A DNA stretch of 64,000 nt from Shewanella intestini (GTDB lineage: Bacteria > Pseudomonadota > Gammaproteobacteria > Enterobacterales > Shewanellaceae): the NCBI RefSeq assembly GCF_018221465.1, contig NZ_JAAIKR010000004.1, positions 203,389-267,388 of the forward strand, read 5' to 3'. Below the pieces are notes generated by a model. The model did not search any database and had not been told where the DNA came from. It saw nothing but the letters and a program-made list of their open reading frames with translations. This document shows, piece after piece, positions 31,752 to 41,912 of this stretch; positions within the stretch are counted from its first letter, which is position 1; the number at the start of each line of letters is the position of its first letter. The translations under genes and the position numbers were made by a program.

Positions 31752-33650
31752 TCATTGTTGCTCAATGGCTTCTATTTCTTCTTGAACCATTAACCAGTCC
31801 ATTTCACTGGTTTCCATTGCTTGAGTTAACTGCGTTCGCTCAGCCAAAATGGCGGTTAATTTGGCTTTATTATCGGCATCATACAAGTCACCATCGGCCA
31901 GTTGGGTTTCTAGTTCGGCCAAACGTTCAGACCATTTTTGCTGTTCTTTTTCTAATTTTGCTTGCTGCTTTTTAAACGGCGAAAGCTTTTTCCGCATTTC
32001 TGCTTCAAGGCGCTTTTGCTGTTTTTTATCGACTTGAGGAGCATCATTAGTGGTATTGTCATTGCTATTGGTCTGCTTTTTGGCCGCGTCGAGTAACCAT
32101 TGATGGTAATCGTCTAAGTCACCATTAAATGGCGTGACTTCACCTGAGTCGACAAGATAATAGTCACTACAGCTTAAGCGTAATAAATGACGGTCATGCG
32201 ACACAATTACCATAGCCCCTTCAAACGATTGCAGTGCGACGGTAAGTGCATGGCGCATTTCTAAGTCTAAGTGGTTAGTCGGTTCATCTAGTAAGAGTAA
32301 GTTAGGACGTTGCCAAACAATCAGTGCCAGTACCAAACGGGCTTTTTCACCACCAGAAAAGGGTTTAACGATCGATAGCGCCATGTCACCGTCAAAGCCA
32401 AATCCACCTAAATAATTACGCAGTTCTTGCTCTCGTGCATTTGGGGCTAAGCGCGATAAATGTTGCATTGGCGTTTCATCAAGGTGTAAAAATTCAACTT
32501 GGTGCTGTGCAAAGTAACCGATATTTAAACCAGGGTTAGGTTGGTATATACCCGATTTAGGCTGTAATTCGCCTGAAAGCAATTTAATTAATGTTGATTT
32601 ACCCGCACCGTTACGTCCCAATAAACCAATGCGCGCACCGGGTACTAAGTTCAATTGCACTTTATTTAGAATGGTTATGTCGTCATAACCTATTGCGACC
32701 TTTTCCATGGTAATCAACGGATTGGGTAGCGCTTCAGGAGCTTTAAAGGCCATTTGAAACGGGCTTTGTGCATGAGATGGCATAAGCTCTGCCATTTTCT
32801 CAAGGGCTTTTAAGCGGCTTTGAGCCTGTTTCGCTTTACTGGCTTTGTAACGAAAACGGTCAACAAATGATTGCATATGAGCACGTTCTTTTTGTTGGCG
32901 TTCATAAGCGACTTGTTGCTGCGCCATGCGTTCGGCGCGAATGCGTTCAAACGAGGTGTAGTTACCTTTGTAGTAATTGAGCAATTGGTTTTCAACATGG
33001 ACGATTTCATCGACTATCCCGTCGATAAAGTCACGGTCATGGCTGATGAGTATTAATGTACCTGGATAACTTTTTATCCAGCCTTCAAGCCAATAAGTGG
33101 TATCTAAATCAAGGTGGTTGGTGGGCTCATCGAGGAGCAGTAAGTCTGAGCGACACAATAGTGCTTGGGCAAGGTTTAACCGCATACGCCAACCACCCGA
33201 AAAGCTTTTTACTGAATTGTGCTGTTCTTTTTCACCAAACCCAAGCCCAGCAAGCAGTGCACCAGCACGCGAATTAATCGCATAACCGCCTATAGCATCA
33301 ATTTTGCCATGAATTAAGGCAATGGCATTTCCGTCATCATTTTCTTGTGCTTGATGCAGTTGGGTTTCAAGCTCGCGGTATTCTTGGTCACCGTCAATGA
33401 CATAATCAATTGCGGTGGTTTCAAGTGCTGGGGTTTCCTGGGCTACAGAGGCAAGTTGCCAGCCAGAGGGAATACTAAACTCGCCTTTATCAAGTTGTAA
33501 CTGGCCTTTAATCAACCCAAGTAGAGAGGATTTTCCGGTACCATTGGCACCGACTAAGCCGACTTTATGGCCGGGATAAACCGTGATAGAAGCTTCGTCG
33601 AGTAATGTTTTACTGCCACGGATAAGCTGGGCTTGGCTAATGTTGATCAT
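31752..33650 (-). CDS. yheS: ABC-F ATPase YheS
   Basis: Soluble tandem-ABC protein of the translational ABC-F group, 632 aa. The first ATPase has Walker A GANGTGKSS and signature SGGWRMRL; the second has GRNGAGKST and SGGEKARL. A charged linker with FVDRFRYKASKAKQAQSR lies between them and a coiled-coil tail ends the protein. ABC-F proteins act at the ribosomal E site; the exact role of YheS is not established. Confidence 0.94.
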   Translation of the reverse strand: MINISQAQLIRGSKTLLDEASITVYPGHKVGLVGANGTGKSSLLGLIKGQLQLDKGEFSIPSGWQLASVAQETPALETTAIDYVIDGDQEYRELETQLHQAQENDDGNAIALIHGKIDAIGGYAINSRAGALLAGLGFGEKEQHNSVKSFSGGWRMRLNLAQALLCRSDLLLLDEPTNHLDLDTTYWLEGWIKSYPGTLILISHDRDFIDGIVDEIVHVENQLLNYYKGNYTSFERIRAERMAQQQVAYERQQKERAHMQSFVDRFRYKASKAKQAQSRLKALEKMAELMPSHAQSPFQMAFKAPEALPNPLITMEKVAIGYDDITILNKVQLNLVPGARIGLLGRNGAGKSTLIKLLSGELQPKSGIYQPNPGLNIGYFAQHQVEFLHLDETPMQHLSRLAPNAREQELRNYLGGFGFDGDMALSIVKPFSGGEKARLVLALIVWQRPNLLLLDEPTNHLDLEMRHALTVALQSFEGAMVIVSHDRHLLRLSCSDYYLVDSGEVTPFNGDLDDYHQWLLDAAKKQTNSNDNTTNDAPQVDKKQQKRLEAEMRKKLSPFKKQQAKLEKEQQKWSERLAELETQLADGDLYDADNKAKLTAILAERTQLTQAMETSEMDWLMVQEEIEAIEQQ

Positions 33651-33811
33651 GAATTACAACTTGAAGTGAGCAAAAAAATAAGTGGCCGAATGATACCTGA
33701 ATTCTGGCTTTTTTCCCACAATAGTGGGATGAGAGTCAGAACCATGGCAAAATGCGTTTATTAAGTTTTCTAATGACTGCATTTAATAATTACAATAATA
33801 ACGAGTTGTCG

Positions 33812-34009
33812 ATGTCTAAAATTAAAAAACGCTTTGTAGCTGGCGCTAAGTGCCCTAAATGTGGGGCTCAAGATAGTATCTTATTATTCAAACTCAATGG
33901 TATAGAAACAGTGGAATGCACCGATTGTGACTATACGGCGCAACAAGTTGATGAGCAGGCGAAGCAACAATCAAGTGGTAGCTTAATTGGGGTGTTTAAA
34001 CCGGAATGA
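33812..34009 (+). CDS. yheV: YheV-family zinc-ribbon protein
   Basis: The 65-aa product has RKF-type N terminus KKRFVAGAKCPKC and a second CxxC (VECTDCDY), a zinc ribbon, and ends in GVFKPE like E. coli YheV (66 aa). The ATG at 33812 is chosen because the family starts there; upstream in-frame codons are not conserved. The ribosome binding site is weak. Function unknown. Confidence 0.85.
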   Translation: MSKIKKRFVAGAKCPKCGAQDSILLFKLNGIETVECTDCDYTAQQVDEQAKQQSSGSLIGVFKPE

Positions 34010-34338
34010 GTAGGTCGTTTTTAGGTCATAAATCTGCTTTAACTGAGCAATGACAATTGATGTTATTGACTCATGCTGAATTGACCTGCGCCGAGTCACA
34101 CGTTTTTCATAACGAGCGATTACTGCACATTGGTATTTTACTGGCGAGCAATTAAGGGCATTAACTGATATGCCCTTGTACCTTTTTAAAGAGATAAACT
34201 TGATTGACAGTCGGGTCTAATCAGCCTGCTGGTGCTAAAAACAATGACGCCTTTATATTTAAGGGACGTTTAAGCGTCTCGTCTATATAACGGCTTTTTT
34301 GTCTGACTGTCAACGACGCCCTAAAGAGATTGTTTATT
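34010..34338. other. Gene-free region with inverted repeats after yheV
   Basis: 329 bp without a plausible gene. It holds a hairpin at 34154-34177 (AAGGGCAT / ATGCCCTT, then CCTTTTT), a likely yheV terminator. It also holds a 9-bp inverted pair TTGACAGTC (34204-34212) and GACTGTCAA (34305-34313). Confidence 0.5.
34154..34186 (+). terminator. Candidate terminator downstream of yheV
   Basis: Stem AAGGGCAT / ATGCCCTT with an 8-base loop; CCTTTTT follows a few bases later. It lies about 145 bp after the yheV stop. Confidence 0.5.
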
Positions 34339-35433
34339 TTATCTCGATGCGATAATTGCTGCTATTTCATTGTCAATATGCGCTAAAATTTGCTGTAATT
34401 GCTTTTCATTAATTTTTAATAAATTATCCCCAATATACCATTCAATGAAACACTGGTTTGGCAACATGCCAGCTTGTGGGCAACCTATCCAGATTTGATC
34501 GCTTTCAGCTAATTTGTCACGTAACTGAGTCATTTCTTCTATTGATAACGGAAAGTGAACGTGGCACATGCTCGCTTGTGGCTTACTTGGATTTAGGGCC
34601 ATATTTGAGCAATGGCTGACTTGCTGGTATAGCTGCTTTGTCCGCGCAAACAGTTGCGGCATTTGCGCGATACGTTGATCAAACTGCATTGCAGCAGCAA
34701 TAATATAAGGTGAACGCCTAAACACGTTACCACCTTGTCGTTTCATCCATACTTGAGCACGGCGAATAAATGCAGCATCGCCTAGTAGCATCGCACCACC
34801 AAAACCATTAATGCCTTTATAAAGTGACACGTAAGTACTATCAAAGCCTTGAGTGATATCGGCATATGTTAATTCGCCGTCTTGTTGCTGATAGTAGCTT
34901 AAGGTTTCCCATAAACGTGCGCCATCTAGGTGAGTATGAATATGTTGCTGGTGGCAATAATCAGTAATTTGTTTAAGTTGTGCTAATGACGGTGCTTGTC
35001 CACCAATTTCACGCATGGGCAGTTCATATAACATAGCCCCGAGTGGATCTTGAACTTGCTCTAAATCGGCAAGTTGCCAAGGGCGGTAAGGTTGACCAAC
35101 AGGAAAAATATTGAAGCGGTTTTGAGCTTGAAAGCCTTGCGCTTCACGTAAATAAACATGGCTAGATTGATGCATTGCGACATTAAACTTACCGCGGCTT
35201 TCACAAGCCAATTGTAAGGCGGTGCATTGTGCTAAGGTGCCAGTTATTACAAATAACCCTGCTTCATAACCTAATAGTGAAGCAATTTTATTTTCAAAAG
35301 ACTGTATCAATTCGCCTTCACCGTAAACGTCATGCTCTACGTTATTATCGCGACACCATTCACTCATGGCAGCAAACATATCGGCAGGGGAAAGGTGGGC
35401 ATTGCCCGGTAACCTGAATTTATAATCGGCCAT
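34339..35433 (-). CDS. Threonine-aldolase-family PLP enzyme
   Basis: Beta-eliminating-lyase/threonine aldolase fold, 364 aa. It has YGEGELIQSFENKIASLLG, HLDGARLWE (cofactor Asp and Arg) and the pyridoxal lysine in SLYKGINGFGGAML. Low-specificity threonine aldolases cleave threonine to glycine and acetaldehyde, but other substrates are possible for this subgroup, so I give no symbol. It is a single-gene unit. Confidence 0.82.
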   Translation of the reverse strand: MADYKFRLPGNAHLSPADMFAAMSEWCRDNNVEHDVYGEGELIQSFENKIASLLGYEAGLFVITGTLAQCTALQLACESRGKFNVAMHQSSHVYLREAQGFQAQNRFNIFPVGQPYRPWQLADLEQVQDPLGAMLYELPMREIGGQAPSLAQLKQITDYCHQQHIHTHLDGARLWETLSYYQQQDGELTYADITQGFDSTYVSLYKGINGFGGAMLLGDAAFIRRAQVWMKRQGGNVFRRSPYIIAAAMQFDQRIAQMPQLFARTKQLYQQVSHCSNMALNPSKPQASMCHVHFPLSIEEMTQLRDKLAESDQIWIGCPQAGMLPNQCFIEWYIGDNLLKINEKQLQQILAHIDNEIAAIIASR

Positions 35434-35523
35434 ATTTTTTCCTGGAATTAAGTGGAACTATCTTATTAGATTAGCTTACTTAAATATGCCGATTCAAAGG
35501 GGATAAGTTTGATTAATTAAAAT

Positions 35524-35724
35524 TTATTCTTTTATGTCTGAAACCACTTCTTTGGTTTTGTGGCTAACTGCCTTTGCTGCATCTCTACTTGCGTGGCCAA
35601 TTTCTTTAGTTGCATCCCTTGTTGCATGGCCTATTTTTGTTCCAGCATCTTTAATTTGTGCGCAAGAAGATAAACAAGCAACCATAAATAAGGTTGATAA
35701 CAAAGTGAAGCTAGCTGATTTCAT
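35524..35724 (-). CDS. Small repeat lipoprotein, entericidin-like size
   Basis: The 66-aa product starts at the ATG at 35724, with AGGGA about 8 bases upstream. A signal peptide ends in LSSC (Cys21). The mature part is three 11-residue amphipathic repeats (KIGHATRDATK, EIGHASRDAAK, AVSHKTKEVVS). This suggests a helix lying on a membrane or on peptidoglycan. No function is known. The frame extends upstream, but without a signal peptide or conserved start. Confidence 0.72.
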   Translation of the reverse strand: MKSASFTLLSTLFMVACLSSCAQIKDAGTKIGHATRDATKEIGHASRDAAKAVSHKTKEVVSDIKE

Positions 35725-35969
35725 AGTATTCCCTGTACAACAATTAAAAGTAACAACCAAATAGAAAAATAGTGACGGTTTTAGACGCCTTAAGTTGTGA
35801 TCATATAATTGACGATGAAATTGAGCAAGTAGGATAAATTTGCAACGCGTGATGATGGAAAAAAGGAGGGGTGTTTTTAGTGATTGATATTCTGTGCTTA
35901 GATGAAGGTGCTGGTAAAGAATGAGCTTGTTAAAATACATGCAGGGTTTATTTATTGATAAAAATCAAG

Positions 35970-36494
35970 CTATTGACTCATGAAATGATCGGGTGAGACT
36001 TCTGCGGTTATTTTCATTTTGTGTTGATTCAGCATTTGTATTACGTTGAGGTTATTGGTGGTTAAATCATCAAAGCGTTGATGGATAGCTTGCAGTTCTA
36101 GGCCATAACTTGGGTCGTCTTTGGGCTTCGTTTGCCAATAATGTTTCCGGTCGAGTTTTTGGATTTCACTGGCACGTAAAATTTCAAAGTAACTGTTTTC
36201 TTGTTTTAATCGATATACTTCACTGGCTAGCAATTGCAGTAACTTGTCTTTAGAGATGGTTTGTTTTTTTAATAAGGCTTTGAGTGGGTCGTTGCTAACT
36301 TTTTTCTTATCAGAGTCGGTTTCGGTGGTGATGCCGAGTTGATATTCAATTTTGTGTTGACGAAACTCTTCAGGGCAAATGGTGTGACTAAATACGACTT
36401 TATTGTTTTTCATACATTTATAAATAGTACTGTTCTCTGCCTGTGCAAATACAGGCAGAGACAGTAATACGATAAAAAACAAATTTCTTGCCAT
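35970..36494 (-). CDS. Exported DUF4124-like protein
   Basis: The 174-aa product has a signal peptide (MARNLFFIVLLSLPVFAQA) followed by IYKCMKNNKVVFSHTICPEEFRQHKIEY, which resembles the DUF4124 domain with its two cysteines. The rest is a charged helical region. Function unknown. It stands alone between the small lipoprotein and panC. Confidence 0.68.
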   Translation of the reverse strand: MARNLFFIVLLSLPVFAQAENSTIYKCMKNNKVVFSHTICPEEFRQHKIEYQLGITTETDSDKKKVSNDPLKALLKKQTISKDKLLQLLASEVYRLKQENSYFEILRASEIQKLDRKHYWQTKPKDDPSYGLELQAIHQRFDDLTTNNLNVIQMLNQHKMKITAEVSPDHFMSQ

Positions 36495-36765
36495 TTAGCA
36501 ACACGTCCTTTTGTTCATTACGACTTTTTCAATACCAATAATTGTAGCGCATAGACACTATAATTGTATTGGCGGCATTCCATTAGCCTTTGATAAGGCA
36601 GTGATACAACGGTGTGTAAGGTTGCGCGATTCACTATGGTGTGATTTTACCGATAAAACCCATTTTTAAACAAGACGTATTTTGTATGAAATTATTATTT
36701 TTTTACTAAATTTAAATACTTACACGTTGCCTAATGATGCAACTGGTTACATGTTTATCACTACG

Positions 36766-37614
36766 TTATTTTATTAAAAAATGCAGATTATCAATCAAGC
36801 GTGCTTTACCAATATATGCGGCAGCTAAGATGACTAAGTCTTTGTCGTCGGCAGTGGCGACTTTTAGGGTGTTAGCGTTGCGCACATCGAGGTAATCTAA
36901 GTTGAAGCCAACTGCCTCGAGCATGGTAATAGCATTGTCGATGAGTGATTGTATTTCGCCTTGCTGTTGTATACCTTGAGCAATGCTATCAATCGCTTGT
37001 TTTAATGTTGCTGCACGCTGTTTCTCATCAGCGCTGAGATAGCCATTACGAGAACTCATGGCTAATCCTGATGTTTCACGAATGGTTTCAACCCCTATGA
37101 TCTCTATCGGCATCGACAAGTCATCAACCATGGTTTTAATTATCAATAGTTGTTGGAAGTCTTTGCAGCCAAATAGGGCGACATCGGGTTGCACGATATT
37201 AAATAGTTTATTGACGATAGTGGCTACGCCTCTAAAGTGCCCTGGACGTGTCGCGCCGCAAAACTCATCACCAATTTCAGGTACTTCAACAAATGTTTGT
37301 TTATCTAAGCCTTTTGGATAAATGACTTCTGGAGTCGGCATAAACAATAAGTCGGCACCAACTTCAATGAGTTGTTGGCTGTCTTGTTCATGCGTGCGTG
37401 GGTAGCCGTCAAAGTCTTCGTTGGCACCAAATTGCAATGGATTAACAAAAATTGATACCACCACCACATCTGCTTTTTTCTTCGCTTCTTTAACTAAGGT
37501 TAAATGCCCTTGATGCAAGTTACCCATTGTGGGAACAAAAGCAACACGTTTGCCGGCTAATTTCCATGCGGTGACTTGCTGGCGAATTTGACTGATGTTG
37601 GCGGTGGTTTTCAT
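36766..37614 (-). CDS. panC: Pantothenate synthetase
   Basis: ATP-dependent condensation of pantoate and beta-alanine, the last step of pantothenate synthesis. The 282-aa product has the nucleotidyl-transferase motif [39 protein letters not shown] and SSRNGYLS. It lies 48 bp after panB and ends the sfsA-to-panC run. Confidence 0.96.
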   Translation of the reverse strand: MKTTANISQIRQQVTAWKLAGKRVAFVPTMGNLHQGHLTLVKEAKKKADVVVVSIFVNPLQFGANEDFDGYPRTHEQDSQQLIEVGADLLFMPTPEVIYPKGLDKQTFVEVPEIGDEFCGATRPGHFRGVATIVNKLFNIVQPDVALFGCKDFQQLLIIKTMVDDLSMPIEIIGVETIRETSGLAMSSRNGYLSADEKQRAATLKQAIDSIAQGIQQQGEIQSLIDNAITMLEAVGFNLDYLDVRNANTLKVATADDKDLVILAAAYIGKARLIDNLHFLIK

Positions 37615-37662
37615 GCTGTTAACTCTTATGATTTATTAAACACGACGGTGGCTTGGCTAATA

Positions 37663-38457
37663 CTAATTAAATGTGTGTTCGTCGCTTGGGAACAAACCTT
37701 GTTGTACTTCTTCAATATAGGCTTTAATTGCTGAGCGAATGTCACCAGTTTGAGATAAATAATTTTTAGAAAAACGGGGAATATAACCGCTTGAGATACC
37801 AAGAACATCATGCATAACAAGGATTTGACCGTCAGTGCCGTTACCTGCACCGATACCGATAACTGGAATGGTTAATTCTTGTGAAATGCTGGTTGCTAGT
37901 GCGGCAGGAATACATTCAAGCACTAATAACTGTGCGCCAGCTTGTTGCATTGCTTTGGCTTCATTCATTATGCGTTGGGCATTTTCGCTGTCACGGCCTT
38001 GGATTTTAAAGCCGCCAAAAACATGCACCGATTGTGGGGTTAAACCAAGGTGTGCACATACGGGAATACCGCGTTGAGTGAGCATTTCAACACTTTCAAG
38101 CAGCCATTCTCCGCCTTCTACTTTCACCATGTTGGCACCCGCTTGCATCAGGGTTGTGGCATTGGTGAGCGTTTGTTCTGCAGTTGCGTAGCTCATAAAT
38201 GGCATATCAGCAATCAGCAGGCTGCGGGCAATACCACGGCGCACGCAGGCAGTGTGATAAGCAATGTCGTCTACGGTGACAGGTAAGGTATCGCTATGAC
38301 CTTGCAATACCATTCCCATTGAGTCTCCGACTAATAATACGTCGATACCTTCGTTGTCAAATGCGCCAGCAAAGCTCGCGTCATAGGCGGTTAGCGCGGT
38401 AATTTTTTTACCTTCTTGTTTGAATTTTATTAAGGTTGAGCTAGATACTTTGGACAT
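37663..38457 (-). CDS. panB: 3-methyl-2-oxobutanoate hydroxymethyltransferase
   Basis: Forms ketopantoate with methylenetetrahydrofolate. The 264-aa product has [36 protein letters not shown] and [14 protein letters not shown] with metal and active-site residues. It is followed by panC as in E. coli. Confidence 0.96.
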   Translation of the reverse strand: MSKVSSSTLIKFKQEGKKITALTAYDASFAGAFDNEGIDVLLVGDSMGMVLQGHSDTLPVTVDDIAYHTACVRRGIARSLLIADMPFMSYATAEQTLTNATTLMQAGANMVKVEGGEWLLESVEMLTQRGIPVCAHLGLTPQSVHVFGGFKIQGRDSENAQRIMNEAKAMQQAGAQLLVLECIPAALATSISQELTIPVIGIGAGNGTDGQILVMHDVLGISSGYIPRFSKNYLSQTGDIRSAIKAYIEEVQQGLFPSDEHTFN

Positions 38458-38534
38458 AATAGACTCTTAAACGAATTAAATATTGCGAAGTGGAAATTAT
38501 CTTGAGCTTAACCCTATGTTGGTTGGGGTTAAAC

Positions 38535-39017
38535 TTATTTGGCAAGTTTTTCCAACTCATCTCGCATTGTTTGGCTAATTAGCTTATTTATTGGCGTTGC
38601 GCATGGCAAGACCAATGATGGTGATATTTCTTCAAGCGGAATAAGAACAAAACTGCGTTGTTTCATTCCATAATGTGGCACTGTTAAGCGTGGCTCATTG
38701 ATGCAGTGTTGACCGTAAAGTAGGATGTCTAAATCGAGAGTGCGAGGGCCCCATCTGACTAAACGTTCACGCCCTTGATTTAATTCGATAGCTTGTAAAG
38801 CATCAAGTAACGCAATGGGGGCTAATGGGGTGTTAAAGCTGGCAACGGCATTGACGTAGTCAGGTTGTTCAACATCGCCCATGGGCACTGAGCGATAGTA
38901 AGACGATACGTTTACCTGACCATCAAGCGATAAAGCCGCTAGTGCATTTACCGCTTGGTTTAATTGTACTACGGGTTGAGCTAAATTCGCCCCTAACGCG
39001 ACAAAAACAACCGTCAT
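38535..39017 (-). CDS. folK: 7,8-dihydro-6-hydroxymethylpterin pyrophosphokinase
   Basis: Folate pathway kinase of 160 aa. It has VALGANLAQP at the N terminus, the signature RWGPRTLDLDILLYG and PRLTVPHYGMKQRSFVLIPL. The ATG at 39017 is chosen for family fit; it lies 4 bases after the pcnB stop, so translation is probably coupled. Confidence 0.95.
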   Translation of the reverse strand: MTVVFVALGANLAQPVVQLNQAVNALAALSLDGQVNVSSYYRSVPMGDVEQPDYVNAVASFNTPLAPIALLDALQAIELNQGRERLVRWGPRTLDLDILLYGQHCINEPRLTVPHYGMKQRSFVLIPLEEISPSLVLPCATPINKLISQTMRDELEKLAK

Positions 39018-39021
39018 GATA

Positions 39022-40434
39022 TTACTCGTCGTTACTTGGCTTTTTAGGGGCAGGTTTTCTATTGCGTTTACGTTGCGCTGCACCGCGATTACGTGGGTTA
39101 CCTGTACGGCTTTTTTTAGCTATTTCAGTGCGCTGCTCGTCGTTGGACTCAATAAAGTTTGTCCACCATGTTGCAACTTTAGCTGCTGAGCCACCTTCAG
39201 CTTCTGCGCGCAGTAACAATAAGTCATAAGCGGCACGGAATTTAGGATGTTCAAGCAATTTGAATGCGCGGGTGCTTTGGCTACGTTCAAGACGCAATTG
39301 TAACTGCCAGATGTCTTTTGCTGGTGTACTGAAGCGACGTGGAATACTAATTGTACGGCACTGTTGCTCCATCACATCGCCCATGGCGGCAACGTTAGCA
39401 TCATAGTGGCTTAGGCCACTTTCAATCGAAATATCGTCAGCTCGTTGTTTAACGGGATACCACAATAACGCAGCATAGAAAAACGCCGGCGTAATGGTTT
39501 TATCTTGCTGTACACGAGTGTCAGTATTGCGCATCACGGCATTAAGCAGCTTGGCCATGTTGCCTTTAGGTTCGTCTTGCAACAAGGCATCAATTTGTGG
39601 AAACAATGGGGCAAATAAATTGTATGCTTGCATCATTTCAAGGTTGGCTTGTGCTTTGCCAGCAAAGAACAGTTTAAGTACTTCTTCGTACATGCGCGCA
39701 GCCGGAATACCTGCCAATAACGGCGCAAGTTCTTTAATAGGTTGTGCTGTGCGAGGTTCAATTTCCATGTCGAGCTTAGTTGCAAAACGCACTGCGCGTA
39801 ACATGCGAACAGGGTCTTCACGATACCGCGTTTCAGGGTCGCCAATTAAGCGAATGATACGGCTATTTAGATCGTGAATACCACCTGAATAACTGTGAAT
39901 TGAATAATCGCTAATGTCGTAATATAAGGCATTGATCGAAAAGTCACGCCGTTCGGCATCTTCATCAATGGTGCCATAGACGTTATCTCTGAGTAGACGT
40001 CCTTGTGCATTTGATTTAGAGATGGTTTCGTTTTTATTGTCATGGTGACCACGCAGTGTCGCGACTTCAATGACGTCGCGCCCAAATACGATGTGAGCTA
40101 AACGAAAACGACGTCCAACTAAGCGACTGTTTCTAAATAAACGTTTAATTTCTTCAGGTGTGGCATTGGTCACCACATCAAAATCTTTTGGCTGTTGGCC
40201 TAATAATATGTCACGCACACCACCACCGACGAGGTAGGCTTTGTAGCCTGACTTACTCAAGCGATACAATACCTTTAGGGCGTTTTCACTTATTTGGCGG
40301 CGAGAAATATCGTGATCATTCCTAGGCACTATGTTTAGGCCCATATCATTGGTTTGAGTGGCTGTCTCTACTGCTGGGGCTTCTGCTTTGTTGTCAAATA
40401 GCTGCTTGCAGAACTGGCTAATTCGGCGAAAAAT
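39022..40434 (-). CDS. pcnB: Poly(A) polymerase I, probable ATT start codon
   Basis: Adds 3' poly(A) tails that promote RNA decay. The nucleotidyltransferase core has LVGGGVRDILLG, PKDFDVVTNATPEEI, RRFRLAHIVFG and a basic C-terminal tail rich in Lys, Arg and Asn. The first ATG (40344) would give 440 aa, but the open frame continues upstream with FRRISQFCKQLFDNK, like the E. coli N terminus. An ATT at 40434 has GAGG 6 bases upstream. E. coli pcnB is known to start with AUU. That start gives 470 aa, close to E. coli (465). Confidence 0.9.
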   Translation of the reverse strand: MFRRISQFCKQLFDNKAEAPAVETATQTNDMGLNIVPRNDHDISRRQISENALKVLYRLSKSGYKAYLVGGGVRDILLGQQPKDFDVVTNATPEEIKRLFRNSRLVGRRFRLAHIVFGRDVIEVATLRGHHDNKNETISKSNAQGRLLRDNVYGTIDEDAERRDFSINALYYDISDYSIHSYSGGIHDLNSRIIRLIGDPETRYREDPVRMLRAVRFATKLDMEIEPRTAQPIKELAPLLAGIPAARMYEEVLKLFFAGKAQANLEMMQAYNLFAPLFPQIDALLQDEPKGNMAKLLNAVMRNTDTRVQQDKTITPAFFYAALLWYPVKQRADDISIESGLSHYDANVAAMGDVMEQQCRTISIPRRFSTPAKDIWQLQLRLERSQSTRAFKLLEHPKFRAAYDLLLLRAEAEGGSAAKVATWWTNFIESNDEQRTEIAKKSRTGNPRNRGAAQRKRNRKPAPKKPSNDE

Positions 40435-40523
40435 AACACACCTCGTCTTACATCAATCGTTTGATTAAAAATCTGGCGGCTATGATATACCCAACGCCGT
40501 CAATATGCGAGTTTCGTGCCTTG

Positions 40524-41384
40524 TTAAATCAATATTTCAGTTTGCTTAGGTATCTTATTGATATCAAATTGAGCAATGGCTTGAGTTAACATTACTTGAA
40601 TGTGATCTATATCAACTTCAGGTTGGCCTAAAAAAGCCAATGCAGCTTGAATACTTGCTTGTGGCCGATTGATATCGATGGCGGGGGCATGGTTTTGTTT
40701 AGACAGTTTAAAGCCGCTCTCAATGCTTGCTACTGGTATATGACCCCATTGCGGCGTGGGCAGTTTCAGTATGTTGTATAAGCTTAATTGCCGACAAGTT
40801 GAAGTTAATAAATCACTGCCTCTTATGACTTCCGTGACACCTTGAGTGGCATCGTCTAATACCACTGCAAGTTGATAGGCAAATAAGTTATCGCGTCGTT
40901 TTATAATAAAATCTTCGCTGGCAAAGTCTTTTTCGGTGGTGACGTGCCCCATAATGACATCATTATATTGGTCAATTGCACTGAGGTTATTTAGCCGAAT
41001 AGCACCTTGTGATAACGGCGGGGTAAGTTGCTTGCAATGACCGTTATAAGTGCCACCGCAAGCGTGTATTTGTTTACGAGTGCATTGACAAAAATAGCCC
41101 TTATTTTGCGCCAATAATTGTTCGATGCAATCTTGATAGGCTTGATGACGTTGGCTTTGATACATGACAGAGCCATGCCAATGCAGGCCGTAGGCATCAA
41201 GGGTGGTTAAAATGTCATCACTGGCTCCCGCCACTTCTCTTGGTGGGTCAAGATCTTCCATGCGAACAATCCATTGCCCTTGTTGGGAATGAGCACGAAG
41301 GTAACTTGCAAGCGCGGCGATAAGCGATCCAAAGTGTAATGGACCTGAAGGAGATGGAGCAAAACGACCAATATAGCTAGTCAT
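40524..41384 (-). CDS. gluQ: Glutamyl-Q tRNA(Asp) synthetase
   Basis: Attaches glutamate to queuosine in the anticodon of tRNA-Asp. The 286-aa product is a class I synthetase catalytic domain without the anticodon-binding part. It has the HIGH-like PSPSGPLHFGSL, a zinc-site region CQCTRKQIHACGG, and the KMSKS-like KLSKQNHA. It follows dksA as in E. coli. Confidence 0.95.
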   Translation of the reverse strand: MTSYIGRFAPSPSGPLHFGSLIAALASYLRAHSQQGQWIVRMEDLDPPREVAGASDDILTTLDAYGLHWHGSVMYQSQRHQAYQDCIEQLLAQNKGYFCQCTRKQIHACGGTYNGHCKQLTPPLSQGAIRLNNLSAIDQYNDVIMGHVTTEKDFASEDFIIKRRDNLFAYQLAVVLDDATQGVTEVIRGSDLLTSTCRQLSLYNILKLPTPQWGHIPVASIESGFKLSKQNHAPAIDINRPQASIQAALAFLGQPEVDIDHIQVMLTQAIAQFDINKIPKQTEILI

Positions 41385-41427
41385 AGTGTTTGGGGTATTA
41401 AAATAGCGAAAAATATTTAAAGCAGAT

Positions 41428-41456
41428 AAAAAAACGGGGCAAGTAAACTCGCCCCC
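41428..41456 (-). terminator. Intrinsic terminator after dksA
   Basis: On the minus strand GGGGCGAGT and ACTTGCCCC pair with one G-T around TT, followed by GTTTTTTT. Some readthrough into gluQ is likely, given conserved order. Confidence 0.8.
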
Positions 41457-41468
41457 TTAACAACAAGA

Positions 41469-41912
41469 TTAACCTGCCATTTGTTTTTCTTTAATTTCTG
41501 CCAAGGTCTTACAATCAATACATTGGTCTGCTGTCGGGCGAGCTTCAAGACGGCGAATTCCAATTTCAATCCCGCAAGAATCACAAAAACCGAAGTCGTC
41601 TTCTTCAATTTTTTGTAATGTTTTCTCAATTTTCTTAATGAGCTTACGTTCTCTATCACGAGCACGTAGTTCTAGACTGAACTCTTCTTCTTGAGCTGCA
41701 CGGTCTACAGGATCAGGAAAATTAGCTGCTTCGTCTTGCATGTGGTTTAAGGTGCGATCCACTTCTTCACGTAACTGGTTGCGCCAAGCGTCTAAGATCA
41801 GTTTAAAGTGATCTCGTTGGTCCGCATTCATATACTCTTCACCAGGCTTTTCCTGGTAAGGTTCCACACCTGCGATAGCGAGTACGCCAAGTTTTTTATT
41901 GCCTTGAGGCAT
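41469..41912 (-). CDS. dksA: RNA polymerase-binding transcription factor DksA
   Basis: Cofactor of ppGpp that enters the polymerase secondary channel. The 147-aa product has the coiled-coil tip acids Asp67 and Asp70 (FPDPVDRA) and a four-Cys zinc finger (Cys110, 113, 131, 134). A good ribosome binding site (AGGAG) precedes the ATG. Confidence 0.97.
   Translation of the reverse strand: MPQGNKKLGVLAIAGVEPYQEKPGEEYMNADQRDHFKLILDAWRNQLREEVDRTLNHMQDEAANFPDPVDRAAQEEEFSLELRARDRERKLIKKIEKTLQKIEEDDFGFCDSCGIEIGIRRLEARPTADQCIDCKTLAEIKEKQMAG

Noticed and set aside
35725-35940. N-terminal extension of the small lipoprotein
   Set aside because: The extra residues hold no signal peptide, while the internal ATG has a ribosome binding site and a lipobox at the right distance.
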